Shown: one piece after another, positions 7,105-14,532 of the stretch
Layout of the letters: every line of letters begins with the position of its first letter
Numbering within the stretch: position 1 is the stretch's first letter
DNA from: Treponema sp. UBA3662
Lineage (GTDB): Bacteria > Spirochaetota > Spirochaetia > Treponematales > Treponemataceae
Assembly: GCA_002373205.1 (NCBI GenBank)
Contig: DFJV01000161.1
Coordinates: forward strand, 1-14,609
Reading direction: 5' to 3'
DNA length: 14,609 bases
The notes under the pieces: model-generated
What the model was told of the DNA's origin: nothing
The model's database searches: none
Seen by the model: only the letters and a program-made list of their open reading frames with translations
Translations under genes and position numbers: made by a program

Positions 7105-7110
7105 GGGAGG
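7105..7110 (+). promoter_or_regulatory. Ribosome binding site of the binding-protein gene
   Basis: GGGAGG, five bases before the ATG at 7116. It decides between that start and the ATG at 7092, which overlaps the ligase stop; the latter would put the ribosome site inside the coding sequence. Confidence 0.75.
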
Positions 7111-7115
7111 ATTTT

Positions 7116-9428
7116 ATGAATTCAAAAATGAGTTTTCCAAGTGGCAGCAAGCTCTTTTGCCTTGCCTTTGCCGTGATTTTTTCTCTTGCGCTTTTGGGCT
7201 GCTCGGGAAAGGGGAAGGGTGCATCTGGAAAAAGATACACCTACCATGCCTACAGCAGCGTTCCCCAGACTTGGAACCCTACAGACTATAGCCTTGGCGA
7301 TGAGGCTACGATAATTTCTCTTACGAATTCTTCGCTCTACGATTTTGTGATGAACGAAGCCCAGAACGGTTACGATATTGTTCCTGAGATGGCGGAATCT
7401 TCCCCTGTGGACGTAACCGCTGAATATGCAGGCAAGGAGCCTTATGGAGTTCCGTCCGATGCGACTTCCGGCTGGGCTTGGAAGATTTCCCTTATAAAAA
7501 ATGCCAAGTGGGACAATGGAAGTCCCATTGACGCTGGAACGTACGAATACACCTTAAAGCAGTTCCTTAATCCCGAAATGAAAAACTACAGGGCAAATTC
7601 TTTTTACCAGGACGGGCTTCCCCTTGCCAACGCAAAGGCCTATTACGACGGCACTGTTTCTTGGGAAAATGTTTGCACCGATGCAAAAAAGCAGGCCTAT
7701 CTTCCTTGTGATGATTCAGAAATGTACATAAGCCTTACCGCCAAGTGCGTATTCTTTAACTCTGCCCTTGCCAACATATATTCAACCAATCCAGAATATT
7801 TTGCAGACGGAGGAAGTGACCTGTATACCAAGCTTTCTTCTGCAGCAGGAAATTCATCCTACGCAAAGCTTACTCCCGAAGTTAAGAAAGTCTTGCAGAA
7901 GGTTGCCGTAAATTGCGGGGACAAGCGTCCTGTTGCCTACAAGGAATTTTGTTTTGTAAGAAAGGAAAATCCGCCAATGCCCTGGGAAAATGTTGGCTTT
8001 GTAAAGAATGACGACTATACATTTACCCTTATTCTTAACAGGCAGCTTACGCCCTTTATGTTCTATTACGCATCATCTTCCATATCACTTGTGCGCGAGG
8101 ATTTGTACGAGGCAAACAAGCAGAAGACAGGCGACATTGTAAAAACTTCCTACTGCACTTCCGCAGAAAAGTCTGCATCATGCGGCCCTTACAAGATTAC
8201 CGAATTCCAGGCGGACAAATACATTCATCTGGAAAAGAACGAAAACTGGTACGGCTGGACGGACGGCAGGCACAAGGAACAGTACCAGACTACGGGTTAC
8301 GACATTCAGTTCATTACGGATTTGGAAACGCTTACAAACCTCTTCCTTCAGGGAAAGCTTGATGTTCTTTCTCTTGATGCCGTGCGCATGGAAAAATTCG
8401 GCAACAGTGAATACAGAAAAGATGCACCCCAGTCTTACACATGGAAATTCAGCTTTAACATGGACAAACGTGCATTAAAGGCAGAGGAGACGGCTGGCGT
8501 TAACCGCTCAATTCTTTCTTACCTGGACTTCCGCAAGGGAATATCACTTTGCATAGACAGGCAAAAATATGTGGACACAATTTCCATAGGAAGCGACCCG
8601 GGCTTTGGCCTTATAAACTACATGTATGTTGCAGAGCCTGAATCTGGTCTTCTTTACCGCGACACGCCACAGGCAAAAAAAGCACTCTGCGAATTCTACG
8701 GCACTTCTTCCGTGGAAGACATAACCGGTTACAATAGGGAAGAGGCTGCATCCTGTTTTCAAAAGGCATACGATGCGGCTATTGCGGCAGGTGACCTAAA
8801 GGCTACGGATAGAATTCAGATTGACTACCACATCTATTCAGAGAGCGACATAAACAAGCGTACGGTTGCATTCCTTCAGGAAGCAATAAATTCTGCCGCA
8901 CAGGGAACGTCGCTTGAAGGCAAGGTTACAATAAATGCCGTTGTTGATGAAAACTATTATGCCAACATGAAGAGCGGAAAGGTAGACCTTGCAATGACTG
9001 GCTGGGGTGGCGGTGCCTTTGACCCATACGGAATCCTTTGGTGCTACTGCGATACGGCTGCCCTGAACGAATACGGCTTCCATCCTGAGCGCGAGACGCT
9101 TACCATTAATATAGAAGGAAAAGATTATACCAAGACCTATAACGAATGGTACATGGCCTTGTGCAACGGAGAGTATACTGCTGCCCCGATTGCCGTTAAG
9201 AATACAATTCTTGCATCCGTGGAAAAGGCATTGCTTGGCTACTACAATATGATTCCTGTCCGCTACATGAATTCAGCCTCGCTTGATTCCCAGCGCATAG
9301 TTCAGGGTTGCGACCATTACGTAAACCAGCTGGTTGGATTCGGCGGAATCCGCTTTATGACCTACACCATGGATGACGAAGAGTGGGATTCCTATTGCAA
9401 GGAAAACAACTATCAGCTTAAGTATTAG
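7116..9428 (+). CDS. Oligopeptide-type ABC transporter substrate-binding lipoprotein (OppA/SBP family 5), oversized
   Basis: Extracytoplasmic receptor of the transporter encoded next, 770 residues. The N-terminus is a lipoprotein signal: basic start, hydrophobic LFCLAFAVIFSLA, lipobox LLGC with Cys29 as the lipidated residue, then a Ser/Gly/Lys linker. The family-5 fold is recognisable from the early SSVPQTWNPTDYSLGDEA region, the SGWAWKISLIKNAKWDNGSP strand where family members have their usual W-x-[DN]G motif, and SCGPYKITEFQADKYIHLEKN. OppA/DppA proteins are usually about 500-600 residues; the excess includes a segment at roughly 160-290 between the tethering motif and the ENPPMPWENVGF region. 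Fifteen cysteines besides Cys29 are scattered through the mature protein, many for an exported protein. Start 7116 has GGGAGG five bases upstream. Peptide is the default ligand, but this family also binds nickel, sugars and other compounds. Confidence 0.92.
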   Translation: MNSKMSFPSGSKLFCLAFAVIFSLALLGCSGKGKGASGKRYTYHAYSSVPQTWNPTDYSLGDEATIISLTNSSLYDFVMNEAQNGYDIVPEMAESSPVDVTAEYAGKEPYGVPSDATSGWAWKISLIKNAKWDNGSPIDAGTYEYTLKQFLNPEMKNYRANSFYQDGLPLANAKAYYDGTVSWENVCTDAKKQAYLPCDDSEMYISLTAKCVFFNSALANIYSTNPEYFADGGSDLYTKLSSAAGNSSYAKLTPEVKKVLQKVAVNCGDKRPVAYKEFCFVRKENPPMPWENVGFVKNDDYTFTLILNRQLTPFMFYYASSSISLVREDLYEANKQKTGDIVKTSYCTSAEKSASCGPYKITEFQADKYIHLEKNENWYGWTDGRHKEQYQTTGYDIQFITDLETLTNLFLQGKLDVLSLDAVRMEKFGNSEYRKDAPQSYTWKFSFNMDKRALKAEETAGVNRSILSYLDFRKGISLCIDRQKYVDTISIGSDPGFGLINYMYVAEPESGLLYRDTPQAKKALCEFYGTSSVEDITGYNREEAASCFQKAYDAAIAAGDLKATDRIQIDYHIYSESDINKRTVAFLQEAINSAAQGTSLEGKVTINAVVDENYYANMKSGKVDLAMTGWGGGAFDPYGILWCYCDTAALNEYGFHPERETLTINIEGKDYTKTYNEWYMALCNGEYTAAPIAVKNTILASVEKALLGYYNMIPVRYMNSASLDSQRIVQGCDHYVNQLVGFGGIRFMTYTMDDEEWDSYCKENNYQLKY

Positions 9429-9440
9429 CGGGAAAAGGCC

Positions 9441-10409
9441 ATGTTAAAATATGTAATAAAGCGAATCATACTCATGCTCGTGAGTCTTTTTATAATCATG
9501 ACCATGCTCTTTGTGCTTGTGCGCCTCTTGCCCAATCCCATAACCGCAGTTCCCGGTGGCTTTGACAAGGCCTTGCGGGACATGAGGGAAGCCTGGGGCT
9601 ACAACAAGCCCATAATGGTTCAGTACGGCATATTCCTTAGGAATGTCTTTACCAAGTGGGACTGGGGCTTTTGTACCAGCATGGGAACTTTTTTGCAGCC
9701 TGTTACCCACTACCTTGCGTCAAAACTTCCTGCAACAATTTACGTGAATGTTTTTTCCGTGCTGCTTTCGCTTCCTGTTGGCATTACCTTTGGAATTGTT
9801 GCGGCTGTTAACAAAAACAAATGGCCTGACCACGTGATTCAGGTTGTGATTATGTTTTTTATTTCTGTTCCGTCTTTTATCTACGCCTTTATCCTCCAGT
9901 ATTTTATTGGCTACAAGCTGGGCTGGTGTCCGCTTATTTTTAAGGGCGGCGATGATTATTTTACCTGGGCAATGTTCCACAGCGCAATTCTTCCTGTGCT
10001 TTCGCTTTCCTTTGGGCCGATTGCAGGAGACATGAGGCTTATCCGTGCAGAGCTTACCGAACAGCTTACAAGCGAGTACATGCTTCTTGCGCGCACAAAG
10101 GGGCTTACCAAAAGACAGGCAACCGTACGCCATGCACTAAGGAATTCACTTGTTCCCCTTATGCCTTCTTTCTTGGGAGACTTTATTGGAATACTTGGCG
10201 GCTCCATGATAATAGAACAAATCTTTGCGGTTCCGGGAATTGGAAAGACTTACGTTCAGTCAATTGCAGTACGCGACTACAGCGTCTTTATGGCAATAAG
10301 CATGTTCTATGTTGCAATTGGCCTTGCAGCAGGAATTGTGAGCGACCTTAGCTACGGTTTTATTGATCCTAGAATCCGCATGGGAGGAAACAAGTCTAAT
10401 GAACTGTGA
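9441..10409 (+). CDS. ABC transporter permease, OppB/DppB type
   Basis: First membrane subunit of the importer, 322 residues, normal length for the family. It begins MLKYVIKRII with TM1 at about 9-29. Further hydrophobic helices lie near 97-121, 131-158, 180-196, 240-262 and 284-302. The cytoplasmic EAA loop that contacts the ATPase is at about 212-240 (EYMLLARTKGLTKRQATVRH, then ALRNSLVPL), and the protein ends with the family's FIDPRIRMG tail. It follows the binding-protein stop by 12 bases; the ribosome site is poor (GGGAAAAGG close to the ATG), which suggests translational coupling. Its gene end overlaps the next permease by 11 bases. Confidence 0.95.
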   Translation: MLKYVIKRIILMLVSLFIIMTMLFVLVRLLPNPITAVPGGFDKALRDMREAWGYNKPIMVQYGIFLRNVFTKWDWGFCTSMGTFLQPVTHYLASKLPATIYVNVFSVLLSLPVGITFGIVAAVNKNKWPDHVIQVVIMFFISVPSFIYAFILQYFIGYKLGWCPLIFKGGDDYFTWAMFHSAILPVLSLSFGPIAGDMRLIRAELTEQLTSEYMLLARTKGLTKRQATVRHALRNSLVPLMPSFLGDFIGILGGSMIIEQIFAVPGIGKTYVQSIAVRDYSVFMAISMFYVAIGLAAGIVSDLSYGFIDPRIRMGGNKSNEL

Positions 10410-11886
10410 CGTTAATTCTGATGAATACAAATCCATTCCCAAGGAAAAATTTGTTTTTGTTCAAAAAGAAGAAAGGCTTTCTGACACTGCGCTAAAGACA
10501 AAGCCAACCGGCTACTTTAAGGATGCCATGCTTCGCTTTGTTACCAACAAGGGTTCAGTCGTGTGCTTCTTTATAATAGTCTGCCTTTTTTTGTACGCAA
10601 TTTTTGGCCCCCTGCTTTCGCCTTATAAAATTAACAGCAAGGATCCATATTATTCTTACGCCCTGCCAAAAAATCCTTTGTTTGCAAAGCTTGGTTTTTG
10701 GGACGGCTGCAAAAAGACGGAAGTGAACCTTGCAACATACCAATACTATTCCAATATTCCCGGAGCGGTAAAAAAATTCTACGGAGAGAAAATCCACAAT
10801 GTTGCAAAGAGAAAGCAGAAGTGGTATTCGATAAGACTCGACTCTTATGCCAAGGTTGGCTGGGTAAAGATGCTGCTTTCCAAAGATGAATACGAGGCTG
10901 CACGCGAATGGGAAAAGAAGACCCAGAGAAAACTTTTCTATCCAATGATAAACCAGAAGCTTGTAAAAAATCCTGCCTACAAAAATGACATGAATGCCTG
11001 GTTTGAAAGCGACCCCAAGGGAATTGCAAACAATAATGCCGCCACAGGAAAGCCCAAGGCTATTTTTATGGAAGATGAAAATTCAGCAGACGGTTATTCC
11101 TACTACACAAGCCGCATGAACGGAGAGCAGTACGAGACCCGTGTCCTCTACAGCGAATGGTTCTACTACAAAAACAACCGCTACGCTTCCTATCTTTTTG
11201 GAACGGACAATTCGGGTTACGATATTTTTACCCGTCTTGCATACGGTGCGCGTCTTTCGCTTGTTCTTGGAATTGTCGTTTCTGCGATAAACCTTTTTAT
11301 AGGAATAATAGTTGGCGCACTTGAAGGCTACTACGGCGGAACTTTTGACATAATCTTTGAGCGCGTTAAGGACATTATTTACCAGGTGCCCACCCAGGTA
11401 ACGATGGTTCTCTTCCAGCTCTACCTTGCAAAAAAACTTGGGCCAATAGCGGCACTTTTCTTTGCCTTTATCTTTTACGGCTGGATAGGAATTTCTTCTA
11501 CGGTGCGGGCCCAGTTCTACCGTTTTAAGGGACAGGACTATGTTAACGCAAGCCGCACTTTGGGAGCAAGTGATGCGCGTCTTATCTTCCGCCACATACT
11601 TCCCAACGCTATAGGATTTATAATTACTGTTAGCATACTTAGCATACCGGGCGTAATCTTTTCCGAAGCGTCACTTACATACCTTGGCATTGTTAATTTG
11701 GATTCGGACAAGATAACGAGTGTTGGCGCAATGCTTAACGGTGCAACGAATGCCCTTAGCACATATCCGCATACGGTTTTCTTTCCGGCTGCTTTCATTT
11801 CCATTCTGCTTGTCTGCTTTAACGAATTTGGAAACGGTTTGCGCGATGCCTTTAATCCGTCTTTGAGGGGGGCAGAAAATGAGTGA
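10399..11886 (+). CDS. ABC transporter permease, OppC/DppC type, with large extracytoplasmic insertion
   Basis: Second membrane subunit, 495 residues against about 300 for usual OppC. A cytoplasmic N-terminus leads to TM1 (about 53-73, ending GPLLSPY). Residues about 82-262 are a hydrophilic, Lys- and aromatic-rich domain with no membrane helix, where the family normally has a short loop. The canonical sequence resumes at FGTDNSGYDIFTRLAYGARL (267-286), then come the remaining helices, the EAA loop (QDYVNASRTLGASDARLIFR, then HILPN; 379-403) and the usual end (NEFGNGLRDAFNPSLRG). By topology the insert faces the periplasmic side, next to the binding protein. The ATG at 10399 has GGGAGG eleven bases upstream; an upstream TTG at 10363 is less likely. 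Streptococcal AmiC has a comparable enlargement as I recall, but in the OppB-type subunit. Confidence 0.92.
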   Translation: MNCDVNSDEYKSIPKEKFVFVQKEERLSDTALKTKPTGYFKDAMLRFVTNKGSVVCFFIIVCLFLYAIFGPLLSPYKINSKDPYYSYALPKNPLFAKLGFWDGCKKTEVNLATYQYYSNIPGAVKKFYGEKIHNVAKRKQKWYSIRLDSYAKVGWVKMLLSKDEYEAAREWEKKTQRKLFYPMINQKLVKNPAYKNDMNAWFESDPKGIANNNAATGKPKAIFMEDENSADGYSYYTSRMNGEQYETRVLYSEWFYYKNNRYASYLFGTDNSGYDIFTRLAYGARLSLVLGIVVSAINLFIGIIVGALEGYYGGTFDIIFERVKDIIYQVPTQVTMVLFQLYLAKKLGPIAALFFAFIFYGWIGISSTVRAQFYRFKGQDYVNASRTLGASDARLIFRHILPNAIGFIITVSILSIPGVIFSEASLTYLGIVNLDSDKITSVGAMLNGATNALSTYPHTVFFPAAFISILLVCFNEFGNGLRDAFNPSLRGAENE

Positions 11887-13225
11887 ATCCATTAATGCAG
11901 GCGACGTAGCACTTAGCGTAAGGAATCTGACGGTTTCTTTTAGAACCAACAAGGGAATTGTTCACGCAGTCCGGGGAATTTCCTTTGACCTAAAAAAAGG
12001 CGAAACACTTGCCCTGGTTGGAGAAAGCGGTTCAGGCAAATCCGTAACAGCAAAGGCAATGCTTGGAATAGAAGCGCCCAATGCTATAATAGAAAGCGGA
12101 AGCATTTTTTACGAGGGGCGTGACCTTCTAAAATTTACGGAGGAAGATTTTAATCAAATCCGCGGAAACAAGATTACAATGATTTTCCAGGACCCCATGT
12201 CTTCCCTTGACCCCATCGTAAAGATTGGCCCGCAGATGACGGAAGCCGCAATTCTTAACGGAAGGCGAAAGCAGAAGTTTGCGGAAAAAAAACTTTGCCT
12301 TATCATAAAGGAACTTTCTAAAAATGATTCTTACAAAAAAGAACTTGCCGGAATAAAAAAAGCGGTAAAGCTTGCAAAAAAAGATTATTCCCTTCAGTTC
12401 AAAAATCTTTCTTTAGCCTATGATTTTGAAGAAGCCAAGCAGCAGGTAAAAATTCCTGAATGCTTAAGTCCTGCAAAAAATCTTCTTTTGAAAAAAGGAT
12501 TTGAAGAGCTTAACGATGCCATTTGCCGCTCGGCCTTTTGCGTTACAAAAAAAATGGCTTACGAAAAGGCACTAAAGATAATGGCGGAAGTTGGAATTAG
12601 TGACGGAGAAAAAAGGTTCAACCAGTACCCCTTTGAATTTTCCGGCGGAATGAGGCAGCGCATAGTGATTGCCATTGCCATTGCCGCAAACCCCGACCTT
12701 CTTATTTGCGACGAGCCAACCACAGCCTTGGACGTTACCATTCAGGCGCAGATTCTTGAGCTTATTAATTCATTAAAAAAGAAGCGTGGAATGAGCGTAA
12801 TTTTTATTACCCACGACTTGGGTGTTGTTGCAAACGTTGCAGACAGAATAGCCGTAATGTATGCTGGAAAAATTGTTGAGACCGGAAGCGTTGACGATGT
12901 TTTCTACAGTCCTGCCCATCCCTATACCTGGGCCCTGCTTGGTTCAATGCCGGACTTGGATTCAAGCGGAAGGCTTGAGGCTATACCGGGAACTCCCCCC
13001 AACATGATTTACCCGCCGGAGGGAGATGCCTTTGCTGCGCGCAACAAGTATGCCATGCAGATAGATTTTGAAAGGGAGCCTCCTCTTTTTAAGATAAGCG
13101 AAAGTCATTCTGCGGCCACTTGGCTTTTGCACCCCAATGCCCCAAAGGTGGAGCTACCGGAAGCCCTTGCAAAAAGAATTGCCAGAATGAAGGAAAGACG
13201 CAATGCGGACGGAGGTAAAAGATAA
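11879..13225 (+). CDS. ABC transporter ATPase, OppD/DppD type, with 100-residue insert and no C-terminal Cys motif
   Basis: Cytoplasmic ATP-hydrolysing subunit, 448 residues (family about 320-360). Walker A GESGSGKS 48-55, Q-loop Gln104 in FQDPMSSLDP, signature FSGGMRQR 254-261, Walker B LLICDEP 274-280 and switch His312 are all present, so catalysis should be intact. Between Q-loop and signature, residues about 127-226 form a Lys-rich, mostly helical insert absent from ordinary OppD. The OppD-type C-terminal region is present (HPYTWALLGSMPDLD, then AIPGTPPNM), but the four cysteines of its usual C-x6-C-x5-C ... C pattern are replaced by Asp383, Asn389, Asp396 and Thr414. It overlaps the permease by 8 bases; the GAGGGGGGC before its ATG serves as ribosome site. 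Confidence 0.93.
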   Translation: MSESINAGDVALSVRNLTVSFRTNKGIVHAVRGISFDLKKGETLALVGESGSGKSVTAKAMLGIEAPNAIIESGSIFYEGRDLLKFTEEDFNQIRGNKITMIFQDPMSSLDPIVKIGPQMTEAAILNGRRKQKFAEKKLCLIIKELSKNDSYKKELAGIKKAVKLAKKDYSLQFKNLSLAYDFEEAKQQVKIPECLSPAKNLLLKKGFEELNDAICRSAFCVTKKMAYEKALKIMAEVGISDGEKRFNQYPFEFSGGMRQRIVIAIAIAANPDLLICDEPTTALDVTIQAQILELINSLKKKRGMSVIFITHDLGVVANVADRIAVMYAGKIVETGSVDDVFYSPAHPYTWALLGSMPDLDSSGRLEAIPGTPPNMIYPPEGDAFAARNKYAMQIDFEREPPLFKISESHSAATWLLHPNAPKVELPEALAKRIARMKERRNADGGKR

Positions 13226-14229
13226 TGGAAGAAAAAGAATCTTTGCTGCGCGTTGAAAATTTGCGCCAGTATTTTAACCGTGGAAGTTTTCGTGCCTTGG
13301 ACGGTGTAAGCTTTGACATAAAAAAAGGCGAAGTGTTTTCTATAGTAGGGGAGAGTGGCTGCGGAAAAACTACAACCGGAAGGGCAATAATAAAGCTCTA
13401 CAATATTACAGGCGGCAAAATATTTTTTAACGGAAAGCTTATTTCTGTTGGCAAGCTTGACTTTGAAAAAAATATTCAGCAGGCAAAAAGCGACTTTGCG
13501 GCAAAAAAAATAAACAAAAGCGAATGTGCCAAAATAATTTCCGAGCAGAAAAAAATCTACAGGGAAAAACTTGGCGAGGCAAAAAAAATTAAGCGCGATG
13601 AGCTTACAAAAATGCAGATGATTTTTCAGGACCCGGTAACTTCCCTTGACCCAAGAATGACAGTCCGCGAAATTATTGCAGAAGGCCTTAGAATCCGGGG
13701 CGTGCGCGACAAAAAAGAAATTGAGCAAAAGGTAAGTGACGTTCTTAAAAGGGTTGGTCTTGTCCCCGAGTACGCCGACCGCTACCCCCATGAATTTTCC
13801 GGTGGTCAGAGGCAGCGCATTGGAATTGCCCGCGCCATAATAATGGAGCCTGAACTTATCATTGCCGACGAACCTGTTAGCGCACTGGACGTTAGCATTA
13901 AGGCTCAGGTTACAAACCTGCTCAACGACCTTAGACACGACATGGGGCTTACAGTGTTATTTATTTCCCACGACCTTAGCGTTGTAAAATATTTTTCCGA
14001 CAGGATTGCGGTTATGTACTTTGGAAAAATCGTGGAGCTTGCATCTTCCCAGGAGCTGTTTGAAAATCCCCTGCATCCATACACCAAGTCCCTATTGAGC
14101 GCCATCCCCCTTCCAGACCCGGACTACGAGAGAAGCCGGAAGCGAATCGTTTACAACCCCAGCCCGGAAGACCGGGAGCTTCCCCTGGTGGAAGTAAGGA
14201 GCGGCCACTGGGCACGTGTGCGTGTCTAG
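13225..14229 (+). CDS. ABC transporter ATPase, OppF/DppF type, with insert and shortened C-terminus
   Basis: Second ATPase of the heterodimer, 334 residues, last gene of the operon. Walker A GESGCGKT 42-49, Q-loop Gln135 in FQDPVTSLDP, signature FSGGQRQR 191-198, Walker B LIIADEP 211-217 and switch His249 are intact. About 55 residues at 72-128, rich in Lys and Glu and probably helical, are inserted between Walker A and the Q-loop. The C-terminal region starts normally (HPYTKSLLSAIPLPDPDYER) but then jumps from KRIVYNPSPED to LPLVEVRSGHW, skipping the Cys-containing segment, and ends in ARVRV instead of the usual VAC. ATG overlaps the previous TAA by one base (TAATG), with GGAGG nine bases upstream. 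Confidence 0.93.
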   Translation: MEEKESLLRVENLRQYFNRGSFRALDGVSFDIKKGEVFSIVGESGCGKTTTGRAIIKLYNITGGKIFFNGKLISVGKLDFEKNIQQAKSDFAAKKINKSECAKIISEQKKIYREKLGEAKKIKRDELTKMQMIFQDPVTSLDPRMTVREIIAEGLRIRGVRDKKEIEQKVSDVLKRVGLVPEYADRYPHEFSGGQRQRIGIARAIIMEPELIIADEPVSALDVSIKAQVTNLLNDLRHDMGLTVLFISHDLSVVKYFSDRIAVMYFGKIVELASSQELFENPLHPYTKSLLSAIPLPDPDYERSRKRIVYNPSPEDRELPLVEVRSGHWARVRV

Positions 14230-14241
14230 GATTTTTTGTTT

Positions 14242-14276
14242 GAGGGGGCATCTGTTAGCCAAAACAGAAGCCCCTC
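14242..14276 (+). other. Imperfect hairpin just after the operon
   Basis: GAGGGGGCATCTGTT pairs with AACAGAAGCCCCTC around a six-base loop, with one A-A mismatch and one bulged G, starting 13 bases after the OppF stop. A T-run lies before it, not after it, so it is not a classical intrinsic terminator. It may protect the 3' end of the transcript or end transcription with another factor. Confidence 0.4.
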
Positions 14277-14318
14277 ATCCCGAAGCAAAGAACCGTTATC
14301 CACGGGCTTAGCAATTGT

Positions 14319-14407
14319 GTCATTCTCGGGCTCGACCCGGGAATCTGTGGAAGGTAGGGGTTTGACTTGTACAGACCCTGAGTCAAGTTCAGGGTGACGA
14401 GACTTCA
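14319..14407. repeat. Tandem intergenic repeat, unit 1 (89 bases)
   Basis: It begins GTCATTCTCGGGCTCGACCC and ends GGGTGACGAGACTTCA. Hairpin one is TTCTCGGG-CTCGA-CCCGGGAA (one G-T pair); hairpin two is ACCCTGAG-TCAAG-TTCAGGGT (G-T at the inner pair). It abuts unit 2 without a gap. Confidence 0.85.
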
Positions 14408-14494
14408 GTCATTCCGGGCTTGACCCGGAATCTGTGGAAGGTAGGGGTTGGGCTTATACAGACCCTGAATCAAGTTCAGGGTGACGAGACTTCA
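14408..14494. repeat. Tandem intergenic repeat, unit 2 (87 bases)
   Basis: Second copy, beginning GTCATTCCGGGCTTGACCC. Its hairpins are ATTCCGGG-CTTGA-CCCGGAAT and ACCCTGAA-TCAAG-TTCAGGGT, both perfect. The stem arms differ from unit 1 on both sides so that pairing is kept, and CTGTGGAAGGTAGGGGTT is identical in both. GTCATT at 14495-14500 begins a third unit that is cut short. The first palindrome resembles intergenic palindromes I recall from several bacterial groups, which was not checked. Confidence 0.85.
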
Positions 14495-14510
14495 GTCATT
14501 GTCAGGGAAA

Positions 14511-14532
14511 ACCGCCAGCTAAGGCTGGCGGT
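14511..14532 (-). terminator. Perfect hairpin, possible terminator of a leftward gene beyond the window
   Basis: ACCGCCAGC-TAAG-GCTGGCGGT is a perfect 9-bp stem with a 4-base loop. On the minus strand it is followed by TTTCCC (four T including the stem's last base), a short U-tract. Eleven bases before it, a minus-strand frame open from the window edge stops at 14546-14544 (22 codons, tail ICPIHTFPQL). That fits a leftward gene ending here, but the frame is too short to prove it. Confidence 0.4.

Noticed and set aside
9444..9710. Minus-strand frames opposite the permease and ATPase genes (for example 9444-9710, 9720-10133, 13105-13938)
   Set aside because: They are antisense shadows of genes with complete family motifs; none has a supporting start signal.
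14242..14276. Intrinsic terminator of the Opp operon
   Set aside because: The hairpin is not followed by a T-run; the T-run lies before it. It is kept only as an unassigned hairpin.
14319..14494. CRISPR or attachment-site interpretation of the tandem repeats
   Set aside because: The units are contiguous with no spacers between them, and no integrase or tRNA gene is present.
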